This document shows positions 1-11,270 of a stretch of DNA of 64,000 bases, in pieces (the first letter of the stretch is position 1; each line of letters starts with the position of its first letter). The DNA is from Coenobita brevimanus. Its lineage: Eukaryota > Arthropoda > Malacostraca > Decapoda > Coenobitidae. The translations under genes and the position numbers were made by a program. The stretch spans positions 41,986,018-42,050,017 of the forward strand of contig CM064683.1 in assembly GCA_032717465.1 (NCBI GenBank), written 5' to 3'. The notes under the pieces are model-generated. The model ran no database searches and was not told the DNA's origin. It saw only the letters and a list, made by a program, of their open reading frames with translations.

Positions 1-639
1 AACATACACATTGCCATCTTACAAGAAACAAAACTACACAGAGCACAGAAAACACCGACATTTCATAACTTCACCACCATTCGACAAGACCGGGCCGACG
101 GCGGTGGCGGTCGACTCATCACCCTGATACACAAATCCATCAACTTTGGAGATACCAGTGCACACACAAAGTCACTTCTCCCCCCACATGACACCACAAC
201 AGAACTACAATCAATTAAGATACGCACTGGTAACAAATCACACATAACAATCGCTAACACATACATTCCCCCCCAATCGTCCCCCACAGTACCACACAAT
301 TACTCTCCATAGATGCACCACATCACTAACATACCCAACAGCATCCTGGGTGGTTATTTCAACGCCAAGTCGTCGGCCTGGCATGTCAACAACCCAGACA
401 CAGACAGAGGGCTGGTACTACAATCCCTGACAGACCATCTTTTCATACGAAACAGTCTAGACCAACATTCCCATATCCCACACCAAGCCCTCTTCCTCCC
501 ATCATCTCCAGACATCACCTTCTGCTCCCCAAACCTCGCACCCACTACATCATGGAGAGTTGTCAAAACCCTAGGTTCTGATCACCTCCCAATCATCATC
601 ACTACCAAAACCAGAATCACCCCAGCTGGCCACAAACAC
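1..639 (+). pseudogene. APE-type endonuclease domain of the Jockey-like LINE (partial, broken)
   Basis: In the frame starting at base 1 the translation opens with ILQETKLH, the usual LQE-T-K motif of LINE apurinic/apyrimidinic-type endonucleases. It continues through a Gly-rich GGGGRLITLIHK stretch to GGYFNAKSSAWH (canonical GDFNAK with D changed to Y) and SDHLPIIIT, the terminal SDH catalytic motif. This domain nicks target DNA to prime reverse transcription. A TAG at 310-312 interrupts it in the same frame, and the aspartate of the GDFN motif is lost, so this copy cannot encode an active endonuclease. The N-terminal part lies left of the window. The domain is cut at 639 by the nested antisense LINE tail and resumes at 1079. 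Confidence 0.85.
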
Positions 640-1069
640 TATCTATCTATCTATCTATATACCTAGGCTGCTTCCCCCAAGGAAAGGGAGGTAGGCGAGA
701 CAGGACGACACACTCCCCATTTATTCATCCATTCAAACACATTCATTCGCATCTTATCCCCAAAGGGGAGAACGGACAGATCCTCACCGTACCACACTGC
801 ACAAAGGTCAACTGCGCAATGCAATCAGTGACATCCGCAGCAGGGCCCGACAGCAGAACTGGTTTACCCCTGCCACATCATAACAGACCCATCCCCTTAC
901 CCGCACCTGACCTGACTAGCTGATCAGACCAAATGCGGGAGAATATCCTCTCAAGGCTGTGTCATCACTTATTCATTCACAATTTCTCTCCATTTATTTC
1001 TGTCACGCACAGCCACTCTTCCTTGCTCAACAGACATCCTTCTCGCATCCAACGCTCTCTTCACACTGT
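640..1069 (-). mobile_element. 5'-truncated LINE 3' end, nested antisense in the Jockey-like LINE
   Basis: This 430-bp block splits the LINE reading frame exactly. The 9-mer CACAAACAC occurs at 631-639 and again at 1070-1078 as target-site duplication, and the host frame rejoins as GHKH-TYTNYRRANWE. On the minus strand the insert begins with an open frame containing SVEQGRVAVRDRNKW and a stop, which resembles the last residues of the RTE-like LINE at 30585 (GGVSWEQGSEMAGDRATW). It then has a 3' UTR and ends in a TAGA microsatellite tail (640-660 on the plus strand as TATC). It therefore looks like the last ~430 bp of a related LINE inserted by target-primed reverse transcription. Confidence 0.8.
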
Positions 1070-1078
1070 CACAAACAC

Positions 1079-2589
1079 ACATACACTAATTATAGGAGAG
1101 CCAACTGGGAGGCCTTTGTAACTGAAACAGAACAACATTTCGAAACACTAAACAGTACACCCATCACAAACATCAACACCTCTGTGCACACTTTCAATAC
1201 AATTATACAAAACGCAGACAAAAGACACATCCCTAGAGGCAACAGAAAGAGAGACAACCCCAACTTAACACCAGAAATTCAAGGCCTCATCAGACAACGG
1301 GACACACTGCGACATTCCCCAACACCCCATACACAAGACACCATACAACAAATACAAGAACTCAACACTGAAATAAACAATATCAGAACAGCAAACACTA
1401 AACTGGAAAAATTACCTCCAAACACTTGACCACAAAACAAACATCAGCAAACTCTACAAAACACTAAACAGTATCACACTTTCCAACAGCAACACCACAC
1501 AATCACATCCTGCCATCACAACAACAGACACCATATTCTCAAACAAACAACAAGCAAACACACTCATCAATCACTTATTACAAGTCAGCCATCTAAACCC
1601 CCATCCCGAAGACCGACGTATCATCCGACGTAAGAGACAGTTCCCCACAGACCCAGACTACGCACCTTTCACTTACAACCAGACGAAGCACATCATTAAC
1701 AACCTCAAGCACTCATCTGCCTGTGGACCAGACAACATAAGCAACATTCACCTTAAACACCTAGGACCACAAGGCATACAAGCACTCACCAACATATCAA
1801 ACTACAGCTACTCACACAACATAATACCCAACATCTGGAAGCATGGCAATATCATCACTATCCCTAAACCCAACAAAGACCCCACGTTACCCTCCTCACA
1901 TCGCCCCATCACACTCCTCTGCACCCCCTCTAAAGTCACTGAACGACTGGTACTACAACTAGTCACCCCTCACATTCCCCTAGCCCAGTCACAACATGAT
2001 TTTAGGCCACTACACTCCACAAAAATCCTTCTTACAGACCTTACACAGAGAGTTTTCGATGGCATGAATTCAGCTAGGCCACCACACAGAACACTCCTAA
2101 TCACACTAGACATTAGCAAAGCTTTTGATGCCATCCCCCACCACAACCTCACAAACAATATACTCAACACAAACATGCACAATAACACAAAAATATGGCT
2201 GGCAAACTACTTAGCAGGCAGATGTGCACACGTAACATTTGCCGGTCAGACATGAGACTTCACAAACGGCGTCCCCCAAGGATCTGTTTTGTCCCTTACA
2301 CTCTTTAACCTATACATGCACAACATACCCACACCCCACACACCACAGATACACATAGCTTCCTATGTAGATGATATAACACTTACATGCACGCACCAAA
2401 ACGCAAACACAGCTGCACACATCATTCAACCTTATCTCAACACACTACACGAATGGTTCACCACAAACAGGCTCAAAATAGCCCCAGCCAAATCTACAGT
2501 GACTCTTCTCACAAACTGGACAGTAGAACACAGTCACAACCCACACCTCACCATAAACAACACTCCCCTACCACACACACATACACAAA
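1079..2589 (+). pseudogene. Reverse transcriptase domain of the Jockey-like LINE (broken)
   Basis: The linker starts with NYRRANWEAF (1091 on). After a frameshift near 1395 the RT proper follows in a second frame: SACGPDNISNIHLKHLG, IWKHGNIITIPKPNKDP, SHRPITLL, LDISKAFDAIPHHNL (motif A with catalytic Asp), GVPQGSVLSLTLFNLYM (motif B) and IASYVDDITL (motif C, the YVDD active site). A TGA at 2253-2255 interrupts just before motif B, and the frame changes again near 2589 before KILGVTYN. All catalytic aspartates of motifs A and C are still readable, so decay is recent to moderate. Confidence 0.9.
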
Positions 2590-3477
2590 ATCCTTGGTGT
2601 AACATACAATACATTAATGTCATTTAAACAACACATCACAAACATTAAAAATAAAATAACACCAAGACTCAATGCTTTGAGGTCACTTGCCCATACAACA
2701 TTCGGACACAACAAAGAAACCACGACCTCAGTAAACAAACAATACATACGTTCAGTGATGAATTATGCAAGCCCTGCCTGGGCTTCTAACCTCACCAAAA
2801 CACACTACAACACTCTACAGACCATACAGAACAAGGCCCTAAAAATAATCACAGGCTGCACAGCTACTACACCCACTGGCCACCTACATCAAGAAACCAA
2901 AGTCCTCAAAGTCAAGGATCACCTAGACATGAGAGGTACCCAGTTTCTTGCTGCAGCCTCCACAAACCCACAACATCCACTACAGTACATGGCAGCACAT
3001 CCACCCACATCAAGGAACATCAAAACAACAACCAGCACACGATACCATACACAAATACTGTCATCTCTCCCCCATCGCCCACCTGAGACCAGCTTCCAGA
3101 AGCATATCCGCACTCAGATCACTCGCCGATCCATTCAGTCACTTAAAGACAACACACAGCTGCATGCACGGCCGCCTGATATCCACCCTTCTGAATCCTA
3201 TCTTCCTCGTGAGGACAGGGTCCACCTGGCCAGGCTGAGATGTGGGCACCATCCAGCTCTCTTAAGTTACCAGAAGAGGCTGGATGACTCCGTCGCTGAT
3301 GCCTGTCCAGGATGCAACTCAGCACCCCATATTATTAACCACATTATGGAAGACTGCATTGCACACAATCACCCACGCCAACAACACAACATACACTCTT
3401 TGAGAGCGCTGTGGGAAAGCCCGGTCTCAGCCATGGCCTTCCTAAGGGACTCGGGGCTGTTCGGCCAGACTGCCTAG
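2590..3477 (+). pseudogene. C-terminal region of the Jockey-like LINE polyprotein
   Basis: An open frame of about 290 residues ends at TAG 3475-3477. It starts with KILGVTYN and FKQHITNIKNK (RT thumb), continues with YASPAWASNLTKTH and LKIITGC, and ends in a Cys/His cluster: CPGCNSAPHIINHIMEDC, a zinc-knuckle-like motif usual at the end of Jockey/CR1-type ORF2. No RNase H motif is present. It is intact as a frame but lies downstream of several breaks, so it is a relic, not a separate gene. Confidence 0.85.
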
Positions 3478-3886
3478 GGAACAACTACTGCTACTGCTAC
3501 CAGGCCCTCAGTCTTCATCCGAAATACCAAGCGATGACATGGTCAGCTTTGACGAACCAGAATCACAAGATCCGACTTATGAGCAACAACCTGAATCTGA
3601 CAAGAAACCGCATCTCATAATCCAGCCTGTACTCAGTGATTTGGTTCATCATCTAACCCTCACTAAACAACAGAGCGAACTGCAAGCCTCCCGTCTGCAG
3701 GAATGTTATCTGTTGGACGAAGATGTAAGGATTACAACATCCAGGAAACGCTCATCAGATTTGGAGCAAACAGTATTCATTGGAAAACAACGTTTGTTTT
3801 TGCAATATCAGGGTGCTGTTTGATACTCTTCGATTGAGCTATGAACCAAGCCACAAGGTTGGGTATTGATGAATCTCTCTAAAGCA

Positions 3887-4042
3887 TTAACCCTGGATCA
3901 GCAACCATGCCCAACTAACGCTATCAGCAACCCCCGGCCACGTGTGGCCAGATTTGGGAATTTTAAAAAAATACTTATATGCATTGCACATTTATAAAAA
4001 TTTTATCACATGTAGAGTAAAGACTAATGAAAATGTTGGCAC

Positions 4043-4081
<39 letters not shown>

Positions 4082-4479
4082 ATTGTACATTTTTTTTTCT
4101 AAAGGCACTAAAAACCTGTCAAAATTACACTTATCGTAACATATTTGGCTATAACTTTGTTTGCAGCCTTCTCAAGGGTTGCCGACAAGGATACGTTGAT
4201 TCCAGAGAACCCCCTTGATGGTCATGTTAATGCCTAGAGAAAACCACCCCCAAAAATAAAAAAAACAGCATACAAACGTTGTTTGCAACCATGGCCACAT
4301 GTGGCCTTTTTCAATATATTAGAGAAATAAAAAACACGAGCAACTTAGACGCACCTTGAATCGAAAGTACAAGCCAAAAGGGGAAGCTACCTGGATGGTG
4401 AGCAGAATTCTCAAAATGGCGCCAAGCTTTTAAACTTTGTCTGGCCAGATGTGGCCGGTGGTTGCTGATCTAGGGTTAA
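3887..4479. mobile_element. TTAA-flanked MITE (piggyBac-type), private to copy A
   Basis: TTAA target duplications lie at 3887-3890 and 4476-4479. The element (3891-4475, 585 bp) has terminal inverted repeats CCCTGGATCAGCAACC and, on the other strand, CCCTAGATCAGCAACC. TTAA plus CCC ends are the hallmark of piggyBac-superfamily elements. Subterminal GGCCACRTGTGGCC-like palindromes occur near both ends (about 3938, 4290 and 4442). There is no transposase frame; the interior holds a 36-A run (4044-4079). Copy B lacks the element at the matching site (about 55268), confirming insertion. Confidence 0.88.
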
Positions 4480-4582
4480 AGGTGTTTTGCTTCACACTGG
4501 AAACTTCGTTCTTTCAATTCCAACTGCTCAATCAGTCATTTTAAGACATGCAAATCTTTCTTTTATTCTAGATCGCATTAAA

Positions 4583-4850
4583 GGATTTGAAAGGAAGGAT
4601 GGGACTGGAGTGAATTGGTGTTGTGATGAGTAGTTCATGGAGATGGTTAAGTCATGTGGTGAGGATGGGGAATGACAATTGGGTGCGGAAAGTGAGAAGT
4701 GTGAACGTCGGGGATTGGGTTGCGAGAGGCGGTTGAAAAAAAAAAGACCTGAGACAAGGTCATAGAGGAATAAGGGATAGAATTGGGAGGCTGCCAGAGA
4801 TCGAGCAGCGTGGACAGGCGCCATTAGGTGATCAAAGCCAAGGCATGCAA
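4583..4850 (+). mobile_element. LINE C-terminal fragment inside the broken gene (copy A)
   Basis: The copy-B counterpart (55383-55640) translates as GCLRWFGHVERMENDNWVRK, which matches the LRWFGHVERM signature of the RTE-like LINE at 30585-31919. Copy A keeps the same bases with more damage. The fragment interrupts the family protein between ILDRIK and the QWKVVAI segment in both copies, so it inserted before the segmental duplication. Confidence 0.7.
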
Positions 4851-6339
4851 GCATGTTGGAGCCTTTATAAACGATACGAACAATACAAAGAATGGTTTGT
4901 TTGTGCAGTGGAAAGTTGTTGCCATTCTTAACGGGTTGGAAACTGGCTATACCAAGTTTATGTGCTTTCTGTGTAAATGGGATAACAGAGGAAGATCAGA
5001 ACATTACCTACGCTCACCATGACCATAGCGGGATTCACTGACACCCACATTCCACAAAATTCTTCACGAACCACCAGTACAGATCATTTTGCCACCACTC
5101 CACATAATGAAACAGTTTGCCAGAGCTCTAATGCATCATAAAGCAAGTTTCCAGTACCTCAAGGAAAAAATTCCCGAAATAAGTGATGCTGACATCAAAG
5201 AAGGCATATTTGTCGGCCCTCAATTTTGTCACCTCGAGGTTGACAAGGATCTCGAACCAATGAGGGATGAAAATGAGTCAGCAGCATGACGTGCATTCAA
5301 GGGTGTGTGCAGTGGACTACTGGGACAGCACACAGATGACTAACATATAATGTTTTAATGGATGAACTTATCAATGCTACCAACGTCTTGGGTGTAAATT
5401 GTCACTGAAACTTCGTTTCTACATCCCCATCTGTCCTTTCTCCCAGAGAATGCCGGAGGGGGGGGGGGGACGGGTATAAACAAGGAGAAGTTCCACCACG
5501 ATATATAAAGAAAGGAGAGTAGATACAAAGGGAACAGGAGTCCAGTCATGCTAGCCGATCTCTGCTGGAATCTGAAGTGCGACCAACCAGACCCATCATT
5601 CAAATGAAAAACAGACACACAAGTACAGAAAATCAAAATTACTTAAGTGTTTATTTTGTGTATCATAATTTGAATAAGAACAACGGAGATCTCTTTCAAT
5701 TGGCAATGGCAATATCTTTCAGTATTTTCTCGAACTTTATTGTATGAACGCTCAAGAAGAAATTACGAGAACAGGTGATGTGATAGGTGGATATGGTTAC
5801 CAAATTCAGAATTAGCACAATCGGCCTGATTAAAAAATAGGTAAATAAAATAAGTAAATGAAGTGGACTGCTTCTTGGTCCTGGAATTTATGCAGTAATT
5901 AAATTTGTGTGATTTAATTGCCTTTACACAAAACTGGTCAGATAAAAAAGTACTGCGTTTTAATTTTTCAGTTATTCTTCCTTTTGGCTTTGATTCTCTC
6001 TGTGCAAGTGTTAGAAGTATAACCCTGTCAATCCGATGAGGTACTTTAATCTTGCTGTCAGCAGATTATTTTATTCACCTTAGGGACTGCTGCTAACCCC
6101 GTCACAACAAACCATTCCTCGAATTTAACACAAGTTGTCTGTAGGTGGCGGGATAATACTGGGGAGAAAATCAGTCCTGTTAAGGATGGCATTTAAAGAG
6201 TACGAGTACTGTAAATCCCTGTGTCCTTCGTTTTGCTGTTAACGTTCTTCATGCCAGTCTTGTAGGTTAATAGATTCATTCAAATGAGATGTTGTTCTAG
6301 CTACCATCAAAAGATTTTATTAAACTTATGGTATACACC

Positions 6340-6440
6340 TAATGGTGAAAGGGATAATGAACGCTGTAACTCCTCCAGCTTGAAATACTTCCAAAGCTGA
6401 ACAAAATTTTCTGGCGGTAACACATATGTCATCAGACTGT
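6340..6440 (+). repeat. Degenerate ~100-bp interspersed motif, copy 1
   Basis: Matches the pattern GAAGGCTGTATCTAACYCCT, then CCTAAGCTGAATAAAATCGT, CTG and ACGTCATC, here as AATGAACGCTGTAACTCCTC, CCAAAGCTGAACAAAATTTT and TATGTCATCAG. Eight other related copies occur in the window. Confidence 0.55.
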
Positions 6441-7998
6441 TACATTTTTAAAACTCAGACTCAGGGTACCAGATATAAAGGCGAACGCCACTTTAGCTCG
6501 ACTTTTAAAAATTAAAAATTATATATTAAATTACAAAAAGCGACATTATGGCTACTCGAGTTATCAGTGTTCTATGATACTGTACAATTACTGTGTTCTG
6601 TTAAGTTACTGACTTATACTGTGTATCACATGGATTTAGCTTTTTTTTTTATTTTTTTTTTTTTTTAAGTGATAGTCGACGGATCGACTTTATGGTTGGT
6701 GCATGTGGAGTCCACGTACGTGTGTGTGTGTGTGTGCACTTATGCTTGTGACATAGAGGATTCCGGGGACCTGATTGATGTGGGAATGAGTCTTACCCCA
6801 TATTATTATGTTGTTACCATCTCTTCCGGGTTTCTGGATCCTTCTTCACTCAATCCTTAGGTGGGAAATCTTGAAAGGTAAGCTGATAGATCTTCAAAAC
6901 TTGTGTGTGTACAGGAGGGGTCACTGGATTTTGCAGTAAAGTTGAATGTGTTGCCTGGCGGGACGGCGAAGCTCACACTCTGAAGCAGTGTTGTGGCGAT
7001 GATAAACTGCTCCATCCTGACCTGATTCCTTCCCACCCAGTGACGCCGGCCTGGAAAGAGGATAGGATTAGAACTAATATAACTCGTTAAAGATGTGGGA
7101 TACGGAGGTCTGCTGGAGGAGTCAACAGGAAATACAAAATGCGATTCGTGAAAGATGTGAAATAAGAAAACCTGCTGATAGGGCTGAAGAGAGTTTCGAT
7201 GGTATGTAGACAGTGGTGAAGAGGGTATACGAGTGAGTCTGAAGGTTGGGTATAGGCGCGGGATGGCAAGGTGGCATGATCGGGTAAATCATCGTGTAAG
7301 AGAGTGGAGCACAGAAGATACTTAGGCTAAATTAACAGACAGAGCAGAGTTGCATGGAGGTGAAGGCCTGGGAGGGTAAGGTGGAATGCTATGATAAAGC
7401 GAAGCATAGAAAAATGGCTAGACTAAAGAACAGACACAATTGTATGAATTATGTATGGAGGAGCACCATGACAAGGTTTGGAGACCTATTCCACCTGACA
7501 GTCGACGGATTGGCTCTGAAAAGAAATGTGAAGCAAACAACTAAAACATTAAAATAATGCGCAGCTGATTACTCCTCTGATGCAGAATCAAATTTTTTGG
7601 TGCTTGAATGGTGAATGGATGATTGCCTAGCCCTCTTCCCTTTCCATGATTCCTGATCCCTACCTCATTCCATCAGTTAGTGACAATATGAAGTAAGGAT
7701 GCTTCTGCTGCCGATGTGGCACAGACTCCAGCGACTATTCGGTGGTAATCTTGGCTTCCTTTGGCCCTATCCTTGGCATCACGATATCGGGTATAATTGC
7801 AGATGAAAAACCAAACCTAGAGCAGCCTAACCAACACAAAAAAGATGGTCCCTAGTGGTGGATCTTCTCTACCTACTGGTCACTATAACTAGTACCTTTA
7901 CTCATCAAACCGTCATTAAAAATGGAAAAAAAAAAAAGATGCACAGGTAATGTTACAATAGTGGACAAGAGAGACTAGCTAATTCCGGAGGACATTAA

Positions 7999-9500
7999 TG
8001 TCCCCCCTCACCTCTTCAAAAGTACCTTGCCATCCTGATCAGGTCAGCGTTCATCAGCAACTGGTGTGGGTGGTGCCAGTGGCGGAGGTTGTGGTGGATG
8101 AAGCGAGAAGCTGGTTAAGATGTTCACTATGGTACACAGTAGGAAGTGAGAACCTGCCAGTGGATGGTGACAAAACCGTACTTAGAATCATCATCATCAT
8201 GGGTTTTTTCCACATAAGGATGGAGTGAAGCAGGATCCCAAAATAATCTAATATCCACTTAAAGGGTATAGTGAGGTGGGATTCAGCTGCTTCAGCAACA
8301 GGAGAAAACACAAAGGTAGGAAAAATATCATCACCCCAAATAATTTCCATTCAAGAAAGGTATATTTAGTAACAAACACAAAACACAATGGAAAGAGAAC
8401 TATCATCATCATCATCATCATTACCCCAACCCTAATTGCCAGTAAGATGGGTAAGACTTAGAAACAGAAGAGAGGTAGTACGATTTTCATCATCAACTGG
8501 CTATGGAACCTTGCTCTTTATAAACAGGCTCTTTCGTATTCATTCCTTACCAATTCCCTTCTGCATATGGCACGTTGATAGTAGGTTATGTATGCAAACT
8601 ATGTCAGTATCAGTATGGTTTACACAGCAGAGTAAATGGCAACGTGTAATATGCAAAGTAACTTCCTCAGAAACAGGATACGGGACATACAAAGGCAGGA
8701 TTCAGAAACAAAAAAAGTATCTACTGTACAAAATTAGGAGAGCTATATTTTTTTTTTTCTAAACCACAATAATTAGAATGTTGTGACAGAATAGCAAACT
8801 GGAGAAAGCTAACATTTGTATTCTCAACACTCTTCAAGACGATGACGTCCTGGTTACTTTATTCTTGTCACTAACAGGTGATTTTCTTCAGCTTAGCGCA
8901 GACTTTTCGAACTGTAGGTATTGTTTGTTGCCTTAATTAACTCACTCACTGCAAGAGGTCCTTCCTAAGTTAAATAAAAGTCTCGTGATAGCCTGATCAG
9001 AATGGAAATAATGAAACACGTCATCGCAGCAGCTTAAAACGGTTAAAACCAAAATCGTAAAGAGAAAAATACAACTTTTTACACTTAAACAATCTGAACG
9101 CAAGAAAAGGGAGTCTAAGCACCATTATTTGCAGCGGTTGAATTCATCATGAAAATTGACATTCAGTCTAAACAAGCACTGCGAATAAGATACATGGCAG
9201 GTAGGTTTCTGCTTAAGAGATAGAGCCAAGAATTTTAAGTACTGATATGGTAAGCGAATAACTGTGTGGCCCATTTCACTGGGTACTTTGTAAATGGTTC
9301 TACATTTGCTCCTTCTGTTTTCTATTTCGAGATAACATCCCCCCCTCCCCCAAAAAATGAAATTAAATTTTGGTAAAATGGTTTCAGATTATGTACTGTA
9401 AACGGTTTCCACATTTATCAGGTTCGAGACTAACATCACGTAGAAAATCACCTCCAGCTATAAAAAGGATAAGGCTGATATCTACAGAGAACATGAAGCA
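7999..9500. other. No gene recognised
   Basis: Short open frames only, none with a recognisable domain or codon-like character. Contains ATC trinucleotide runs (8187-8200, 8402-8420) and a T-run near 8750. Confidence 0.6.
8918..9025 (+). repeat. Degenerate ~100-bp interspersed motif, copy 2
   Basis: CACTGCAAGAGGTCCTTCCT, then AAGTTAAATAAAAGTCTCGT and CACGTCATCG follow the order of the family pattern. Weak match. Confidence 0.4.
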
Positions 9501-9501
9501 C

Positions 9502-9601
9502 GGATGCCAGCCTTCCTTCCTGTTCTTTGAGCTTATGCATGCCTTCCTTGCTGTTTCTGGAGCATATGGATGCCTTCCTTCCTGTTTATTAAACTTGTGC
9601 A
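9502..9601 (+). repeat. Short imperfect tandem repeat, ~30-36 bp x 3
   Basis: ATGCCTTCCTTCCTGTTTMT followed by a GAGCATATGS-like end repeats three times. Confidence 0.6.
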
Positions 9602-10560
9602 TCAGCTGCGTGGCCTGTGTGTACACGGTCACCAACAGCTTAGACTTGCCTATACCCAGGTTCCGCAGCTGCCTCAAGGTGAACCTCCTGTTGCTGTGTC
9701 ACACCAGACCATTGCTTGCTATTATGCCTGTGAACAATCACTGTGGCAGGGCAAGCTGTTGATGATTCGACCACTTTGGTACTTAATCTTTTCTTGTTTT
9801 TTGGATCCTTACCCTATCCATAGGTATGGAAATAATGATGGTGATGATGATTTGGAAATTCACGGGGTGGGGGGTTCGAGTTGGGTGAATGAATTATGCA
9901 CAAAGCAGAACATAACAAGGGTGTAACACCTCTTCTTTAACTTCACAGTAGGCAGACTGACTATCTGGCAGGTATAAGTGCATGTATAAATAATATTTTG
10001 AATATATGTTTATATGGTTAAGGTCTGAATGGTGTCAATAAGTGACTGGCACATTTTACTTGCATGCTGTTGACGGTACTCCTTACTTCGTGTTTCTCCT
10101 TCCTTGTTTTCATTGCGGTACCTAATTTCTCCCCACCCTAAGATGGAAAGAGACGTACAGGTTGATGAAGATGACGATGATAATAACGATGATGATTCTA
10201 ATGAAGAAGAAGAAGAAAAAAAAATGGTGATAATGACAAGGAACGTTGTTTGAGGGAAGTGAGGCAATGAGTGTCCAAACCCACCCATGGCTTCAGACTG
10301 GAGAAACATAAAGGTGTCCCAGGTGGATCTCTCTTGGAACTCCGGCCTCTTGAACATTCCCTGATGAACTGGTGGTCGTTGAGGAATACCAGGAACTGCA
10401 CATAGCCTACCCATGCACCCTCTACGGAATAACACATGAATTAGTTGTGAAGGAATATTAACATCTGAGTACCCATGCCCACAGACGGAACTAGAGGGGC
10501 ACTCACTGGAGCGCATCTCTCCGACAAGGGCAATGTAATTTCCAGATCACCCTTCATAAT
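9602..10560. other. No gene recognised
   Basis: A 168-codon open frame on the minus strand (10010-10516) includes a poly-Ser stretch from an ATCATC/AAGAAG-rich run and shows no domain. I do not call it a gene. Confidence 0.5.
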
Positions 10561-10563
10561 GGG

Positions 10564-10755
10564 TTAGGGTTTCTCACCACTGATTTGGGTTTCGCAGAAG
10601 GTGTTAGCCGGATCCTGAATCTGCAATACGATCCAGATCGGTCGTAAAAGTTAGTCGATTGTTCCCTAGCACATGGGCTATCTACGCACCATATCTGATT
10701 CAAATCCCTCTCATAGTTTCTGAGTAATCCTGCTACCAAACAAACAAGGGTGAAA
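10564..10755 (+). repeat. Interspersed repeat with CTRAYA(AC)AAACAAAC end
   Basis: The block ends with GTTTCTGAGTAATCCTGCTA and CCAAACAAACAAGG, resembling the GAAGTTATCGTGCTAACAGA end of the repeat at 50612-50960. It looks like a degenerate member of a dispersed family with a short-tandem tail. Confidence 0.4.
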
Positions 10756-10811
10756 ACATATTCTCCTTGCATCGAAGAGAATAACAGACACATTATAGTA
10801 CATTCCACAAA

Positions 10812-10814
<3 letters not shown>

Positions 10815-10870
<56 letters not shown>
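10815..10870. repeat. (GA)n microsatellite
   Basis: 28 uninterrupted GA units. Confidence 0.98.
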
Positions 10871-10873
<3 letters not shown>

Positions 10874-11056
10874 GCTTCGGTTACTCAATGTAACGTAAAT
10901 GAAATGTATCCATAAACCAATTTTGCACACCAACAAACTTCTACATTCAGTGGTTATTATAGCAGCTATGGCGCGTATCGGTATACTATAAACAATGGCA
11001 GTAGCAGAATCAGTAGACAGGTGGCTGGGGTAGCAGTTCAAGGATTTCAATTACCT

Positions 11057-11058
<2 letters not shown>

Positions 11059-11101
<43 letters not shown>
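11059..11101. repeat. (GA)n microsatellite
   Basis: Uninterrupted GA run of about 21 units, beside a dispersed repeat. Confidence 0.98.
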
Positions 11102-11106
<5 letters not shown>

Positions 11107-11124
11107 GTACTGTACCCCTTAGTA

Positions 11125-11262
11125 ATACTGATACACCAGTCCTGTACGACACAACCCTATCTTATATTCAGTATGGATGGTGGTTGTTAGCGCCGAAGTG
11201 GTGAGATGTGGCGGTGTAAGACTACTGGGCCACAGGGAAACGGCTCTTTAGTCTATGCTCCC
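11125..11262 (+). repeat. Dispersed repeat R2, copy 1
   Basis: CACCAGTCCTGTACGACACA, then TTAGCGCCGAAGTGGTGA and ACTACTGGGCC are shared in the same order with copies at 20818-20970 (opposite strand) and 23757-23912. About 140-155 bp. Ends directly at the A/GAGGCC minisatellite. Confidence 0.8.
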
Positions 11263-11270
11263 CTCTTTCC

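Larger units (their letters stand above)
1..3497 (+). mobile_element. Jockey-like non-LTR retrotransposon (LINE), decayed, 5' end outside window
   Basis: One LINE copy reads endonuclease, reverse transcriptase and a Cys/His-rich C-terminus in order on the plus strand. Its 3' end is set by comparison with the paralogous uninterrupted sequence near 54890: identity to that copy begins at TACCAGGCCCTCA (3498), right after a short CTACTG-type 3' tail (3485-3497). The frame is broken by an in-frame TAG at 310, a nested insertion at 640-1069, a frameshift near 1395, an in-frame TGA at 2253 and a frameshift near 2589. The clade call (Jockey rather than CR1 or I) rests on motif style and on the absence of an RNase H domain, so it is moderate. 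Confidence 0.85.
3498..5309 (+). pseudogene. Broken gene of a multicopy uncharacterised family (copy A)
   Basis: The same broken gene as at 54433-56106. Visible pieces are MVSFDEPESQDPTYEQQPES and LSDLVHHLTLTKQQSELQAS (3539-3823), then, after two insertions, QWKVVAILNGLETGYTKF, CFLCKWDNRGRSEHYLRSP (4890-5022) and LPPLHIMKQFARALMHHKAS to KEGIFVGPQFCHLEVDKDLE (5086-5289). From memory this pattern (FLC-WD-R---HY, then LPPLHI--MKQFVKAL, then EGIF-GPQIR) belongs to a large family of unnamed proteins multiplied in arthropod and cnidarian genomes; its function is not known to me. The frame is broken by a LINE at the 5' side, a MITE (3891-4475), an older LINE fragment (4583-4850), stops and frameshifts. 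Confidence 0.7.
3498..7998. repeat. Segmental duplication, copy A
   Basis: This block aligns collinearly and in the same orientation with 54890-61557. Shared runs include the gene fragments (3500-3885, 4480-5330), the 5340-6230 and 6240-6660 non-coding stretches, and 6760-7998. The two copies differ by many single substitutions and by insertions private to one copy. A's homology to B ends at the TTAA at 7995-7998, because in B the piggyBac transposon starts at the matching TTAA (61554-61557). The left limit is hidden by the LINE that ends at 3497. Bases 5340-7998 contain no convincing gene. Confidence 0.9.

Noticed and set aside
7354..7557. 68-codon frame in copy A as a gene
   Set aside because: The counterpart in copy B (about 60890-61080) is frameshifted and carries stops; no domain.
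10010..10516. 168-codon minus-strand frame
   Set aside because: Low-complexity Ser run from a trinucleotide repeat, no domain, no splice or promoter support.
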